64,000 nt of DNA from Bacillota bacterium (GCA_017889635.1 JAGGAC010000002.1:62001-126000), one strand, 5' to 3'; shown: positions 55,305-64,000, counted from the stretch's first letter. Notes: generated by a model from the sequence alone, not told the origin. Numbers and translations: made by a program.

Positions 55305-56378
55305 TTAACCTACATATTCGTGAGCTGTTTCTTCACCCCGAAGTACACGAAGCGTGCCCAGCGCTAATGATTCCAGCTCATTTTCACCAGGCAAAACATA
55401 AAAGGGCGCAATAAAGTCAACCCTTTCCTTAACCCAATCGGTAAGCATCTTGGAATGAGCAAGACCGCCAGTCAAGATAATTCCGTCAACTTTACCTTTC
55501 ACAACCGTAGACAGATCACCAATAGCTTTTGCAATCTGATAAGCCAACGCATGGAAGACCAACTCAGCTTCCTTGTCGCCATTCTTAATTTTTTCTTGAA
55601 CTTCAATAGCGTTATTTGTACCAAGGTAAGCGACCAAGCCGCCTTTGCCCCGAAGCATCTTGCGCATAGTCTCATGATCGTATTTACCGGAATAACACTC
55701 ATCAATTAGCAAGCGGCAAGATACTCGCCCTGCTCTTTCCGGCGAAAAAGGCCCATCGTCATCAGGCATAACATCAATCATTCGTCCATTGTGATGCATG
55801 CTGACAGTAATACCGCCGCCAAGATGAGCGATAACTAGATTCAGTGACGCATAGTCCTTGCCTAACTGCGCTGCCAGTTTTCTGCCCGCCGCCCGCATAT
55901 TCAAAGTATGAGCGTGACTGAAGCGTGGAATAGCAGGCATACCGGAAATCCGCGCAATATCTTCAAGCTCGTCTACACAAACGGCGTCATAAATATATGC
56001 TGGTATGGATACTGATTTCGCAATTTCATAAGCTATAATCGCTGCCACATTCGAAGCATGCTGAGATGACGGACGGTAGGTTAAATCGTCAACCATCGCT
56101 GCATTAACCCTATAGGCTCCGCCTTTCAAAGCCCCTAACGTCCCTCCTCTGGCCACAACAGCGGACAGATCCTTGGCGCTTAGATTATTATCTGCTAAAA
56201 AGGCCAGCACAGCTTTCTCACGAAAGTCGTATTGCTCCGCAATTGTTTTATATTTAGCAATTTCAGTACTCGAATGCTCAATATTCTGGCGAAATAATTC
56301 TTTTTCATCTTCAAATACGGCAATTTTAGTTGATGTTGATCCTGGGTTGATGGCAAGAATTTTATATGGTGACGCCAT
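55305..56378 (-). CDS. buk: Butyrate kinase, copy 1
   Basis: 357 aa from ATG 56378 with GGGGAGAGA upstream; the frame extends 80 codons further into ptb but without support. Motifs as in copy 2 (INPGSTSTKIAVFE, VARGGTLG, IAHLGGGI). It follows ptb by 49 nt. Together with Ptb it conserves energy as ATP. Why two kinases are kept is unknown; they may differ for branched or longer acyl-phosphates. Confidence 0.94.
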   Translation of the reverse strand: MASPYKILAINPGSTSTKIAVFEDEKELFRQNIEHSSTEIAKYKTIAEQYDFREKAVLAFLADNNLSAKDLSAVVARGGTLGALKGGAYRVNAAMVDDLTYRPSSQHASNVAAIIAYEIAKSVSIPAYIYDAVCVDELEDIARISGMPAIPRFSHAHTLNMRAAGRKLAAQLGKDYASLNLVIAHLGGGITVSMHHNGRMIDVMPDDDGPFSPERAGRVSCRLLIDECYSGKYDHETMRKMLRGKGGLVAYLGTNNAIEVQEKIKNGDKEAELVFHALAYQIAKAIGDLSTVVKGKVDGIILTGGLAHSKMLTDWVKERVDFIAPFYVLPGENELESLALGTLRVLRGEETAHEYVG

Positions 56379-56427
56379 TACAATATCTCTCCCCTGATAA
56401 TAGTTTAGTTTGCTGCCATAACTAGTA

Positions 56428-57327
56428 CTAACAAGCTGAAGCAGCCAATACAATTCCCATATATTTATCGTCAGTCGAGGCCGACCGGGATAAAAGGAGA
56501 ATAGGAACCTTCGCGCCGACAACAAACCCAGCTGTCCTAGCACCGCCGGAATAAACCAGGCCCTTAGCCAAAAGGTTTCCTGCAGTAATATTAGGTACAA
56601 CCATAAGATCAACGTCACCAGCTACCGGACTTAGGTACCCCTTAAGATCGGCGGCTTCTTTACTGATCGCCAAATCATAAGAAATTGGTCCTTCAACTAT
56701 ACAGTCCTTAATGATTCCAGAGAGCTGCATCTTTTTAAGTTCATCAGCATCCACGCTTTCCGGAACCTTGGGGTTAACTTCTTCTGCCGATGACATTACA
56801 GCAATCTTCGGCTGAGTAATACCCATTTTATTTAAAGTAATGACCGCATTTTCAATCATTTGCCTTTTTTGATCCAAATTAGGATAAGGATTAAGCGCAA
56901 CATCGGTAATAGCAAATACTTTATGATAAGTCGGCACATCCATAAAAGCTAGATGAGACATGATCCGCTCGGTACGCAAGTTGTTTTCTTTTTGCAGAAT
57001 CCCCCTCATCAAACTGGATGTTTCAATCTTCCCTTTCATGATGAAGTCTGCTTCGCCTGCATTAATCAGTTTCGCAGCATACTTAATAGATTCGTCCAAT
57101 TCAGGCGAATCGACAATAGTTGCGTCTGCAGACGAATAGCCTAATTCATTAAGATATGAAACAACAACAGTCTTTTTACCCACTAAAACAGCCTGAGCAA
57201 GATTGTCCTTTTGGGCCAGCATCACCGCTTCCAGCGAGTGACTATCCTCTGCGCCGACAAGTACAACTCGTTTTTTTGTTCCGGTCTTAAGTTTTTCTTT
57301 TAGAACGTCAAAGTCTTTGATGCTCAT
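56428..57327 (-). CDS. ptb: Phosphate butyryltransferase
   Basis: 299 aa from ATG 57327 with AGAGGTG 3-5 nt upstream. Phosphate acetyl/butyryltransferase family: VVLVGAEDSHSLEAV, MKGKIETSSLMRGIL, the TDVALNPYP segment and GARTAGFVVGAKVPILLLSRSA. It converts butyryl-CoA and phosphate to butyryl-phosphate and CoA for the downstream kinases. Confidence 0.94.
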   Translation of the reverse strand: MSIKDFDVLKEKLKTGTKKRVVLVGAEDSHSLEAVMLAQKDNLAQAVLVGKKTVVVSYLNELGYSSADATIVDSPELDESIKYAAKLINAGEADFIMKGKIETSSLMRGILQKENNLRTERIMSHLAFMDVPTYHKVFAITDVALNPYPNLDQKRQMIENAVITLNKMGITQPKIAVMSSAEEVNPKVPESVDADELKKMQLSGIIKDCIVEGPISYDLAISKEAADLKGYLSPVAGDVDLMVVPNITAGNLLAKGLVYSGGARTAGFVVGAKVPILLLSRSASTDDKYMGIVLAASAC

Positions 57328-57367
57328 TAGGCACCTCTTTTCTAGCAAAATTATTACTTATAATTTT

Positions 57368-57394
57368 CTTGCGGCCCTGTTCATGGGCCGCAAG
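57368..57394 (-). promoter_or_regulatory. Intercistronic hairpin between hbd and ptb
   Basis: Perfect 10-bp arms CTTGCGGCCC and GGGCCGCAAG, 7-nt loop, no U-tract on the coding strand. It is probably an mRNA stabiliser or processing site rather than a terminator. Confidence 0.55.
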
Positions 57395-57407
57395 AGCAAT
57401 TCAGGTA

Positions 57408-58265
57408 CTATTTTTTATATTTGTAAAAGCCTTCGCCGGTTTTACGGCCAATCAGTCCGGCCCGCAACCGTTGCTTAAGAATCTGTGGCGGAGCATAATT
57501 GGAGTTATTAAATTCCTTAGCGAAATACTCCATGATAGCAGTCGCTAAATCTATACCACCCATGTCAAACGATTCGAACGGTCCCATCGGGTAATTAAGG
57601 CCAAGTTTAATCGCAGTATCAATATCCTCAACACTAGCGACGCCTTCTTCCAAAATACGGGCTGCTTCAACCATGTAAGGGAAAGTAAGACGATTGACAA
57701 TAAATCCCGGAGAATCCTTTTTAACTTCTACAGTTGTTTTACCGAAAGAACGAGCTAACTCTATTGTTGCAGCGATAGTCTCATCCGAGCTCTGTATGGC
57801 GTGAATAACCTCGACCAGTTTCATTAACTGAGCAGGATTAAAGAAGTGCATTCCGCAGACTTTTTCCGGGCGACCTGAGGCGGCAGCGATTTCGGTTACC
57901 GACATTGACGAAGTATTTGTAGCAAAGATAGTATCCGGACCGCACACCTTATGCAGCGTCTGAAATACTTCTTTCTTCAGTTCTATCTTTTCCAATACAG
58001 CCTCGATAATAAAATCGGCGGATGCCATATCCTCAAGCGTTGTCGTCTTAGTAATTCTGGTAATAGTCTCCTTAGCGGCTTCTTCTGTCATCTTGCCTTT
58101 CTCTATCGAACGAGCCATGAACTTTTCCATTCTGGCAATAGCGTTATCAACAAACTTCATATCAATATCCCGCAAAATTACATTATAACCAGCCATTGCG
58201 GCAACCTGTGCAATACCGCCACCCATAGCTCCTGCACCAACAACACCAATTGTTTTAATAGTCAT
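57408..58265 (-). CDS. hbd: 3-hydroxybutyryl-CoA dehydrogenase
   Basis: 285 aa. NAD-binding GAGAMGGGIAQVAA (9-22), catalytic His in MHFFNPAQLMKLVEVI, and conserved GFIVNRLTFPYMVEA and GLNYPMGPFES. It interconverts 3-hydroxybutyryl-CoA and acetoacetyl-CoA. In the 4-hydroxybutyrate route it runs oxidatively on the hydrated crotonyl-CoA. Within the acd-crt-hbd-ptb-buk operon, 57 nt after crt. Confidence 0.95.
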   Translation of the reverse strand: MTIKTIGVVGAGAMGGGIAQVAAMAGYNVILRDIDMKFVDNAIARMEKFMARSIEKGKMTEEAAKETITRITKTTTLEDMASADFIIEAVLEKIELKKEVFQTLHKVCGPDTIFATNTSSMSVTEIAAASGRPEKVCGMHFFNPAQLMKLVEVIHAIQSSDETIAATIELARSFGKTTVEVKKDSPGFIVNRLTFPYMVEAARILEEGVASVEDIDTAIKLGLNYPMGPFESFDMGGIDLATAIMEYFAKEFNNSNYAPPQILKQRLRAGLIGRKTGEGFYKYKK

Positions 58266-58322
58266 TACAAATTCCTCCTTAATGTCCCCTCATGCCTAAT
58301 AAGCATGGGCAAAAAATTATTC

Positions 58323-59102
58323 CTATTCGTGAGTAAATACTGGTTTACGTTTTTCCGTAAATGCTTTCATGCCCTCTTTTTGGTCGGCACTGGAAAATAC
58401 CATAGCAAATCTAGCCCGTTCATAACTCTTACCGGTATTTACATCAACATTAACTGCATAGTTAATAGTTTCCTTTGCCAGCGCTAACGCTACCCGTGGT
58501 CTTTCCATCAACTTAGCGGCCATCTTTCGCGCTTCATCCATAACAACGTCATCAGCAACGACTTTATTTGCAAACCCGCATTCCGCAGCCTGCGGCCCCT
58601 TTACAGGAACGCCGAGTAAAACCATTTCTTTTGCCTTGGCAGGACCGACCAACTTCGTCAAACGCTGGGTACCACCTGCTCCTGGAATAACTCCTAGGGT
58701 TATCTCCGGCAATCCGATTAAACTGTTTTCACCAACTATCCTAAAATCACAGCACATAGAAAGCTCGCACCCGCCACCAAGCGCTGCTCCATTAATAGCA
58801 GCAATTGTTGGAAATGGCAGTGCTTCCAGACGGTCATAAACCCTGTGAGCATTGCTGCAATTACTATACGCTTCAAGAGTATCAGCGTTCATTAGCTCGG
58901 TAATATCAGCGCCGGCAGCAAAAACCTTGCTACCGCCAGTGATAATAACTACCCGTGCCTCACGGCTCTTTTCTAAGCTAGACATTACGTGGTCAAGTTC
59001 GCTTAACAGTTCAACACACAGAGCATTGTAAGCCTTAGGTCGGTTAAGGGTAATAATCGCCAAACCGCCTTCTTGAACATAGGTTAGATTCTTATATTCC
59101 AT
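58323..59102 (-). CDS. crt: Enoyl-CoA hydratase (crotonase)
   Basis: 259 aa. Crotonase fold: oxyanion-hole stretch VFAAGADITEL, GGGCELSMCCDFRI and the two catalytic glutamates in the LPEITLGVIPGAGGTQRL region. It hydrates crotonyl-CoA to 3-hydroxybutyryl-CoA. It lies between acd and hbd in the operon and fits the butyrate pathway. Confidence 0.94.
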   Translation of the reverse strand: MEYKNLTYVQEGGLAIITLNRPKAYNALCVELLSELDHVMSSLEKSREARVVIITGGSKVFAAGADITELMNADTLEAYSNCSNAHRVYDRLEALPFPTIAAINGAALGGGCELSMCCDFRIVGENSLIGLPEITLGVIPGAGGTQRLTKLVGPAKAKEMVLLGVPVKGPQAAECGFANKVVADDVVMDEARKMAAKLMERPRVALALAKETINYAVNVDVNTGKSYERARFAMVFSSADQKEGMKAFTEKRKPVFTHE

Positions 59103-59210
59103 TACTCCGCCTCCAATTTCGCTTCAATATCATACTTATTCAAACAAGTATTAATATTCTCAATTGTCTTATGTAAATTAACCCCATTACTAACTAACTA
59201 AATTTATACG

Positions 59211-60347
59211 TCACCTTAATAGCTCGCGTGCAATAACCAAACGGTTAATCTGATTAGTTCCCTCAAAAATTTGATATATCTTAGCATCACGCAATAGTTT
59301 TTCCACCGGGTAATCTCTTAAATAACCATAGCCGCCAAAAATCTGCACCGCATCGGTAGCCACCTTGACTGCCACATCACTTGCCCGGCATTTAGCCATT
59401 GCACCTTCTAGCGTTGGCGATAGCCCCTGATCAAGCAGCCATGCAGCCCTAAGCACCAAAAGACGAGCCGTATCCACATCGGTAGCCATATCGGCCAGCA
59501 TAATCTGTATTGCCTGATTATCACAAATAGGTTTTTCAAAAGTAACCCGCTCTTTAGAATAGGCAATTGCCGCAGCAAGCGCAGACCTAGCTATTCCTAC
59601 CGCCCCTGCTGCCACCTCCGGCCGGGACGAATCAAGAGTTTTCATGGCGATTTTAAAACCTTCGCCTTCTTCTCCCAAGCGGTTTTTCACCGGAATGCGA
59701 ACATTTTCCAAAATAACCTCTGAAACATTAGCTGCCCTAATCCCCAACTTAGCTGTTCTTTTACCTACTGACAAACCAGGCGTATTGCTCTCAACAATAA
59801 AAGCAGTTATTCCCTTACTTTTTTTGTCAACGTCCACACTGGCAAAAAAAGTGTATAGACTTGCAACCCCGCCGTTACTGATGAACCATTTAGCGCCGTT
59901 TAGTACGTACTCGTCGCCCTCCCGCCGCGCCACGGTTCTCATCGCGGCTACATCCGACCCCGCCTGAGCCTCAGTTAGGCCGAAAGCGGCCAAATTCGGC
60001 TTAACACATAATGGCCTAAGAAATTTGATTTTTTGCTCATTGGTACCTGCCAAAAGAATTGGCATTGTGGCCAAATTATTAACTCCTATAGCGTTAGCAA
60101 TACCAGCGCAGCCTGCCGACAATTCCTCTGTCACTAAACTAGCGCTTACATTGTCAAGTCCCTGTCCGCCATATTCTCTGGGAATTTTTAAATTCATAAA
60201 ACCCAGCGCATGGGCTTGCTGCACTACATCCCAAGGAAATTCTTCGGTTTCGTCATACTTTGACGTCACCGGTTTAATTTCTCTTTCGGCGAACCGGCGA
60301 GCCATGCTTTGCAACGACAGTTGTTTGTCCGACAGTCCAAAGTTCAT
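59211..60347 (-). CDS. Acyl-CoA dehydrogenase, probably butyryl-CoA dehydrogenase
   Basis: 378 aa, the length of Bcd. FAD-binding [15 protein letters not shown] and WFISNGG, catalytic Glu in [19 protein letters not shown], and the C-terminal [19 protein letters not shown]. In this context it reduces crotonyl-CoA to butyryl-CoA. EtfAB genes, needed for a bifurcating Bcd complex, are not in the window. The start lies 4 nt after the dead AbfD fragment, and the operon's sigma-54 promoter is further upstream. Confidence 0.92.
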   Translation of the reverse strand: MNFGLSDKQLSLQSMARRFAEREIKPVTSKYDETEEFPWDVVQQAHALGFMNLKIPREYGGQGLDNVSASLVTEELSAGCAGIANAIGVNNLATMPILLAGTNEQKIKFLRPLCVKPNLAAFGLTEAQAGSDVAAMRTVARREGDEYVLNGAKWFISNGGVASLYTFFASVDVDKKSKGITAFIVESNTPGLSVGKRTAKLGIRAANVSEVILENVRIPVKNRLGEEGEGFKIAMKTLDSSRPEVAAGAVGIARSALAAAIAYSKERVTFEKPICDNQAIQIMLADMATDVDTARLLVLRAAWLLDQGLSPTLEGAMAKCRASDVAVKVATDAVQIFGGYGYLRDYPVEKLLRDAKIYQIFEGTNQINRLVIARELLR

Positions 60348-60350
60348 GAT

Positions 60351-60634
60351 TTACAACATCCGCCGCAGAGCAACTGTCGGCCATTCGTAGATCGGTAGCT
60401 TCTTATTGATTCCAGTAAGATATTTAGCATATTTTTTCAGCCCCTCTAGATCGTATGCTCCCATCATCGCTTTGATCTCCAGCAGCGGCGAAACGCCACC
60501 ATCTGTAAGCCAGCGAAATACAAGCACAGCTGATTTTCCACCATTCTTATAAAACGATTGGTATATGCCGCGGAAATATTCGCATTTCTCTTGAAATACC
60601 TATTAACAAGTTCGCCCGTTTCTGGCGTTCTCAT
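60351..60634 (-). pseudogene. Degenerate C-terminal fragment of an abfD-like gene
   Basis: The minus strand encodes a recognisable AbfD C-terminus in two frames: ELVNRYFKRN and RMVENQLC, then after a deletion and frame change MMGAYDLEGLKKYAKYL and INKKLPIYEWPTV with a stop at 60351-60353. The best match is to the intact copy at 62495-64000. The HGGGSP region is shortened and the rest of the enzyme (about 390 residues) is missing. It lies in the 5' region of the acd operon. Confidence 0.9.
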
Positions 60635-60764
60635 AAGCTTCTAGGTTCCTACTGGCATGATATTTCCCCCTCGTATTATAGTAATCCCCAATCAAGCGCC
60701 AGATAACAAATTTATTCTTACCACACTACTTAGCGCTTAGGATACTTCTAATTTAAGGTTATAT

Positions 60765-60780
60765 TGCAAAATTCATGCCA
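60765..60780 (-). promoter_or_regulatory. Sigma-54 (-24/-12) promoter of the acd-crt-hbd-ptb-buk operon
   Basis: Minus strand TGGCATGAATTTTGCA, with GG and GC 10 nt apart. The predicted start is near 60754, upstream of the abfD fragment and acd. The activator gene ends 127 nt upstream (60907). The intervening 60781-60906 is AT-rich and holds a small palindrome GTTTAATAAAC, possibly part of the activator binding region. Confidence 0.85.
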
Positions 60781-60906
60781 ATTGATGCTACGCCAATCAA
60801 ATTAGCGGTTATGTTTAATAAACCAATCGGTATTATAAGAATATGTATATTTTAAATACATTTAAATAGTTACCATTTACCACGATTGTATACTATTAAA
60901 ACAGAA

Positions 60907-62325
60907 CTAATTGTCTATTTTCTGAATATCAATATTATATTTACGAAGTTTATCATAAAAAGCCCGCCGAGACATTCCAAGTTCACGCATTGCAGCACTT
61001 CTGTTGTTCCTATTCTTTGCCAGCGCCTCGACCATAAGCTCACGTTCCAGGTTAGCCAAAGCTTCCTTTGCATCACAAGGTTTTTCTTGAAGAGGCTGAT
61101 GTTCTTGATAAAGCGTCCGCAAATAGGTCGGTAAATGCTGGACTTCTATTTGTGCTCCGCTCCGAACAATGCTGGCGTGTTCCATTGCATTCTGCAGTTC
61201 CCTGACATTGCCAGGCCAATCATATTCCGCCAAAATTCTCACGACTTCCGGCGCAAGCGTTACCTGATCACCCGATTCTTCCGAAAACTGTGCAAGGAAT
61301 TTTTCCGCCAGCACGATTATATCATCCTTGCGTTCACGGAGCGGCGGCAAATTTAGAGGCACTATATTGAGCCGATAATATAAATCCTGCCGAAAAGTTC
61401 CATCAGTAATCATTTTCTCCAAATCGCGGTTAGTTGCAGCAATTACTCTAATATCTAATTTTATAGTTTTAGTACCGCCCAGTCGTTCCAACTCTTTTTC
61501 CTGTAAAACCCGAAGCAATTTCGCCTGCATGCTAATACTCATGTCACCGATTTCGTCCAAAAATATCGTACCACCATGAGCTAGTTCAAACTTACCAAGT
61601 TTGCCGCCTTTTTTTGCTCCGGAAAAAGCCCCTTCCTCATACCCGAATAACTCACTTTCCAAAAGGGCTTCAGGTATGGCTGCACAGTTAACAACAATCA
61701 AAGGCTTATCTTTGCGACGACTGCTATTATGAATTGCCTTAGCCAGCACCCCCTTACCGGCACCGCTTTCACCCCGGATAAGAACAGTGCTGTCAGTACG
61801 GGCCACCTTGGCCGCTAGTTCAAGAGTTTCCCGCAAATTTGGGGTTCGGCCCACATACTCTTTAAAAGATAACGGCAGTTGTTCCCGTTGATTCAACTGA
61901 TCCTGCAAATAATCAGCCACCTGCTTGGTTCGCTGCAATTCACGACTAAGTTGTACAACTTCTGATATATTATTAAAAATAGAAACACAACCGACAATTT
62001 TTTCGCCATCAAACAGCGGAAAACCGCTTCCTATTACGTCAATTCCAACTGAAGCAATATGATCTCTCAGATTATGATTAACCTCTCCTGTCCGGAGTAC
62101 TGATATAGCAAGAGCATTTGGCTCTATTGAATCCAGCCTCCGGCCCAAAACCTTGTCAACCGGCACACCTAATATCTTGGCATAAGCATTATTAAGATAA
62201 ACTATCGTTGTATTCGAATCCAAAACCATCACTATATCGTGAATATTATCAAGAATTTTAAATAATAAATCTTGATCCCACTGCTTAATAATGTTAGTAG
62301 TTATAGCATGAGATTCAATATTCAT
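60907..62325 (-). CDS. PAS-domain sigma-54 enhancer-binding activator
   Basis: 472 aa with GGGGG before ATG. PAS domain (about 15-125), linker, AAA+ domain with Walker A GESGAGKG (185-192) and the sigma-54 loop written GAFSGA (232-237), Walker B GTIFLDEIGDM, and C-terminal Fis-type HTH (RSAAMRELGMSRRAFYDKL). It sits between abfD and the acd operon, whose sigma-54 promoter at 60765-60780 it should activate. The PAS ligand is unknown. Confidence 0.94.
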   Translation of the reverse strand: MNIESHAITTNIIKQWDQDLLFKILDNIHDIVMVLDSNTTIVYLNNAYAKILGVPVDKVLGRRLDSIEPNALAISVLRTGEVNHNLRDHIASVGIDVIGSGFPLFDGEKIVGCVSIFNNISEVVQLSRELQRTKQVADYLQDQLNQREQLPLSFKEYVGRTPNLRETLELAAKVARTDSTVLIRGESGAGKGVLAKAIHNSSRRKDKPLIVVNCAAIPEALLESELFGYEEGAFSGAKKGGKLGKFELAHGGTIFLDEIGDMSISMQAKLLRVLQEKELERLGGTKTIKLDIRVIAATNRDLEKMITDGTFRQDLYYRLNIVPLNLPPLRERKDDIIVLAEKFLAQFSEESGDQVTLAPEVVRILAEYDWPGNVRELQNAMEHASIVRSGAQIEVQHLPTYLRTLYQEHQPLQEKPCDAKEALANLERELMVEALAKNRNNRSAAMRELGMSRRAFYDKLRKYNIDIQKIDN

Positions 62326-62451
62326 TGAAATTCCCCCAACCTGTTTCTTTTGTAAACATTATACCAAAAAAACAGGCTGGGGTTAAATCAGTACCATAAT
62401 AAATTATCCTGCCTAATTGTCAACAGGCACCTTCTAAAAAACTCTACCTTT

Positions 62452-62476
62452 GTCAGCTTCACCGCAAGTGGCTGAC
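62452..62476 (-). terminator. Weak terminator after abfD
   Basis: GTCAGC-CACTT... hairpin: GTCAGC (62452-62457) pairs with GCTGAC (62471-62476) with additional CAC/GTG pairs; a T-run follows about 10 nt on. 19 nt after the abfD stop. Confidence 0.5.
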
Positions 62477-62494
62477 TAAAACCAAGTTCGCAAA

Positions 62495-64000
62495 TTATTT
62501 TTTCTCAAACTTACGGAATTTTTCCAACATCCGCCGTGGAGTAACTGTCGGTCGTTCGTAAATAGGCAATTCTTTATTAATTCCAGCCAGATACTTAGCA
62601 ATATTTTTCAGTCCTTCTAGGTCATATGCTCCCATCATAGCTATAGTCTCCATTAACGGTGAACCGCCGCCGTGCATTCCCGCCACCATACTTGCCCCAG
62701 CAAAATGCGAACACAATTGGTTTTCCACCATCCGGAAGCAGCGGTGGGTATTTTCAGCAGTAATTGCCTGATTGCGCTTAGTATATTTATTGACCAGTTC
62801 CGCAGTCTCATCGGCAAAATATTCTTCTTCCATAGGCATGGTAGCACTAAGTCCGCCCGCCAAGTCAGCCAGAATGCTGTACTCGTTGTAAATCTCTTGC
62901 CCGGCTAATCTTCTGCCGGCATTAGTCAGGATTTCGTCAGGTACAAAAGAGCCGGACGGGAATTTCACGCCACGGTATGCACTGGCTTGACCTGCCGCAA
63001 ATACTAGTTCTGCAGTACCGATAATGTGCGAAATTTTTTCTTTGACATGTTCTGCTTTTTCTATTCCGTTGTATTCAGCAACCAAAGCCGCCTGGCTGGC
63101 CAGAACTTCAGATACTGCAGTTTTACAGCCAGTATAGGAGTGACGGTGGTAATGAGCAAACATCAGCGCCAGATATCCAGCAAACGGTACTACATCCGGA
63201 TTGGTCCGACCATTCATAAACACCCGCTCGTTCGGCACAAATACATCATCAAAAATAGTCATTGATTCAACGTCACCCACTTCACCCATTGGTGCTTTGA
63301 GGTGTTTGCGTTTGCTGTGACCGCCCGGCAACGCGATAAGTTTGATGCCATCCCAGTCAGCCGGAAGGGCGAAAGCTACCGCGTAGTCAGCATCCTTCGA
63401 GGACATAAACCGTGTCGGTGTCACGATAATTTCATCTGCATATGGCGCAATAGAATTACAAATTTTGGCTCCACGTACAATAATACCGTCAGGTTTTACA
63501 TCCACTATTCTAACGTACTGATCAGGATCTTCCTGTTCGTGCGGTCTCTTCAAGCGGTCACCTTTAGTATCGGTTTGAGCGCAGTTGGCCACAAGATCAT
63601 TAGCCTGGGAATACTCCAGGTAGTTAAGGAATCTTTTATTATAGTCTGTACCGCAAGCCTGATCCATATCATAGGTAACTACAGCCAACGCGTTCAGAGC
63701 ATCATTTCCCATACATCGCTGGATACAACCTCCAACACGGTGGCACAAGAGCCTTGTCATTCGTTGTTTCTTTAAGAGATCTTCCATACTCTGATGAATA
63801 TGAGTATAACGATTAATTTTTTCGCCAGTAAGATGCGAAGTGGCAGTACATACTTCCTCATAAGCCGGGTCATTCGCGCAATCATAAGTCTGTTTAATAA
63901 CATACAGTCCGCCATTTATCCAATCGCCTGTCCGGTCAAGCTTCTTTCCATTGATATAGACGTTAGGTTTCATCTTTCTCAACCGCGCAACATAAGCTTC
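62495..64000 (-). CDS. abfD: 4-hydroxybutyryl-CoA dehydratase, N-terminus beyond window
   Basis: The frame is open to the right edge (502 codons); residues EAYVARLRKMKPNVYING align without gaps to residue 6 onward of AbfD (490 aa), so only about five residues and the start are missing. A TTG at 63982 is therefore not the start. The [4Fe-4S] ligands match AbfD Cys99 and Cys103 (GGCIQRC), His292 and Cys299 (YHRHSYTGCK). FAD-dependent; it dehydrates 4-hydroxybutyryl-CoA to crotonyl-CoA and isomerises vinylacetyl-CoA. A degenerate second copy is at 60351. Confidence 0.95.
   Translation of the reverse strand, partial: EAYVARLRKMKPNVYINGKKLDRTGDWINGGLYVIKQTYDCANDPAYEEVCTATSHLTGEKINRYTHIHQSMEDLLKKQRMTRLLCHRVGGCIQRCMGNDALNALAVVTYDMDQACGTDYNKRFLNYLEYSQANDLVANCAQTDTKGDRLKRPHEQEDPDQYVRIVDVKPDGIIVRGAKICNSIAPYADEIIVTPTRFMSSKDADYAVAFALPADWDGIKLIALPGGHSKRKHLKAPMGEVGDVESMTIFDDVFVPNERVFMNGRTNPDVVPFAGYLALMFAHYHRHSYTGCKTAVSEVLASQAALVAEYNGIEKAEHVKEKISHIIGTAELVFAAGQASAYRGVKFPSGSFVPDEILTNAGRRLAGQEIYNEYSILADLAGGLSATMPMEEEYFADETAELVNKYTKRNQAITAENTHRCFRMVENQLCSHFAGASMVAGMHGGGSPLMETIAMMGAYDLEGLKNIAKYLAGINKELPIYERPTVTPRRMLEKFRKFEKK

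Noticed and set aside
56379-56618. 80-codon N-terminal extension of butyrate kinase copy 1
   Set aside because: It overlaps ptb on the same strand, resembles no kinase, and ATG 56378 has a good ribosome site and aligns with copy 2.
63302-63775. 157-codon plus-strand frame
   Set aside because: It is the antisense shadow of abfD, and the protein has no recognisable features.
1-64000. tRNA, rRNA, CRISPR arrays, insertion sequences or prophage
   Set aside because: I saw no cloverleaf-like or rRNA sequence, no regularly spaced repeats, and no transposase, integrase or phage genes.

Overview
The window looks like chromosome from an endospore-forming, diderm anaerobe of the Firmicutes (Negativicutes, Sporomusa/Pelosinus type). 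The evidence is an OmpM-type outer-membrane porin with an N-terminal SLH domain, a SpoVAF/GerA-type germination protein, three sigma-54 activator systems, many Fe-S and radical enzymes, and no respiratory chain. Base composition is AT-rich, with strong GGAGG or GGGGG ribosome binding sites and several GTG and TTG starts. I see no rRNA, tRNA, CRISPR array, transposase or prophage. Genus and species are not claimed.

Layout. (1) 1-4416: a molybdopterin oxidoreductase cut by the left edge, with a near-perfect sigma-54 promoter and its own enhancer-binding activator. (2) 4.8-12.7 kb: an acyl-CoA synthetase; a LysR regulator divergent from lrgAB-type holin-like genes; a polar amino acid ABC transporter; a HAD phosphatase and mannose-6-phosphate isomerase. 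(3) 12.7-18.5 kb: a mannose-family PTS (IIA-IIB-IIC-IID) with a sigma-54 promoter and a LevR-type activator. (4) 18.5-26.8 kb: mostly single genes (two small hypotheticals, an exported protein, two hydrolase/oxidoreductase genes, a 3D-domain wall protein, an orphan solute-binding lipoprotein, a PPi-type phosphofructokinase, spoVAF). (5) 27-30.3 kb: a TetR-controlled flavoprotein/DUF362 operon with two matching operators. (6) 30.4-31.1 kb: an FMN riboswitch and ribU. (7) 31.1-36.9 kb: a hydrogen-dependent CO2 reductase cluster (hycB-hydA2-hycB-fdhF) and a divergent LysR gene. (8) 37-42.8 kb: MFS transporter, soluble chemotaxis-like sensor, glycyl radical enzyme and activase. The glycyl radical enzyme has Thr where the radical Gly should be. 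(9) 43.2-46.7 kb: two OmpM porin paralogues, one without SLH, sharing a long conserved 5' leader. (10) 47-51.2 kb: thiolase, BKACE, carnitine-dehydrogenase-like protein and SDR. (11) 51.8-64 kb: LysR, then the 4-hydroxybutyryl-CoA/crotonyl-CoA to butyrate region: AbfD (cut by the right edge), sigma-54 activator, a dead AbfD fragment, acyl-CoA dehydrogenase, crotonase, 3-hydroxybutyryl-CoA dehydrogenase, Ptb, two Buk and two thioesterases.

How it fits together. AbfD would make crotonyl-CoA from 4-hydroxybutyryl-CoA. Part can be reduced by the acyl-CoA dehydrogenase and converted to butyrate plus ATP by Ptb/Buk. Part can be oxidised through crotonase, Hbd and thiolase to acetyl-CoA. The BKACE cluster would feed acetoacetate and an acyl-CoA into the same pool. 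HDCR interconverts H2/CO2 and formate and can balance electrons. Porins, an MFS carrier and a sensor sit among these genes, as expected for a substrate-specific catabolic island. Each sigma-54 operon lies next to its presumed activator.
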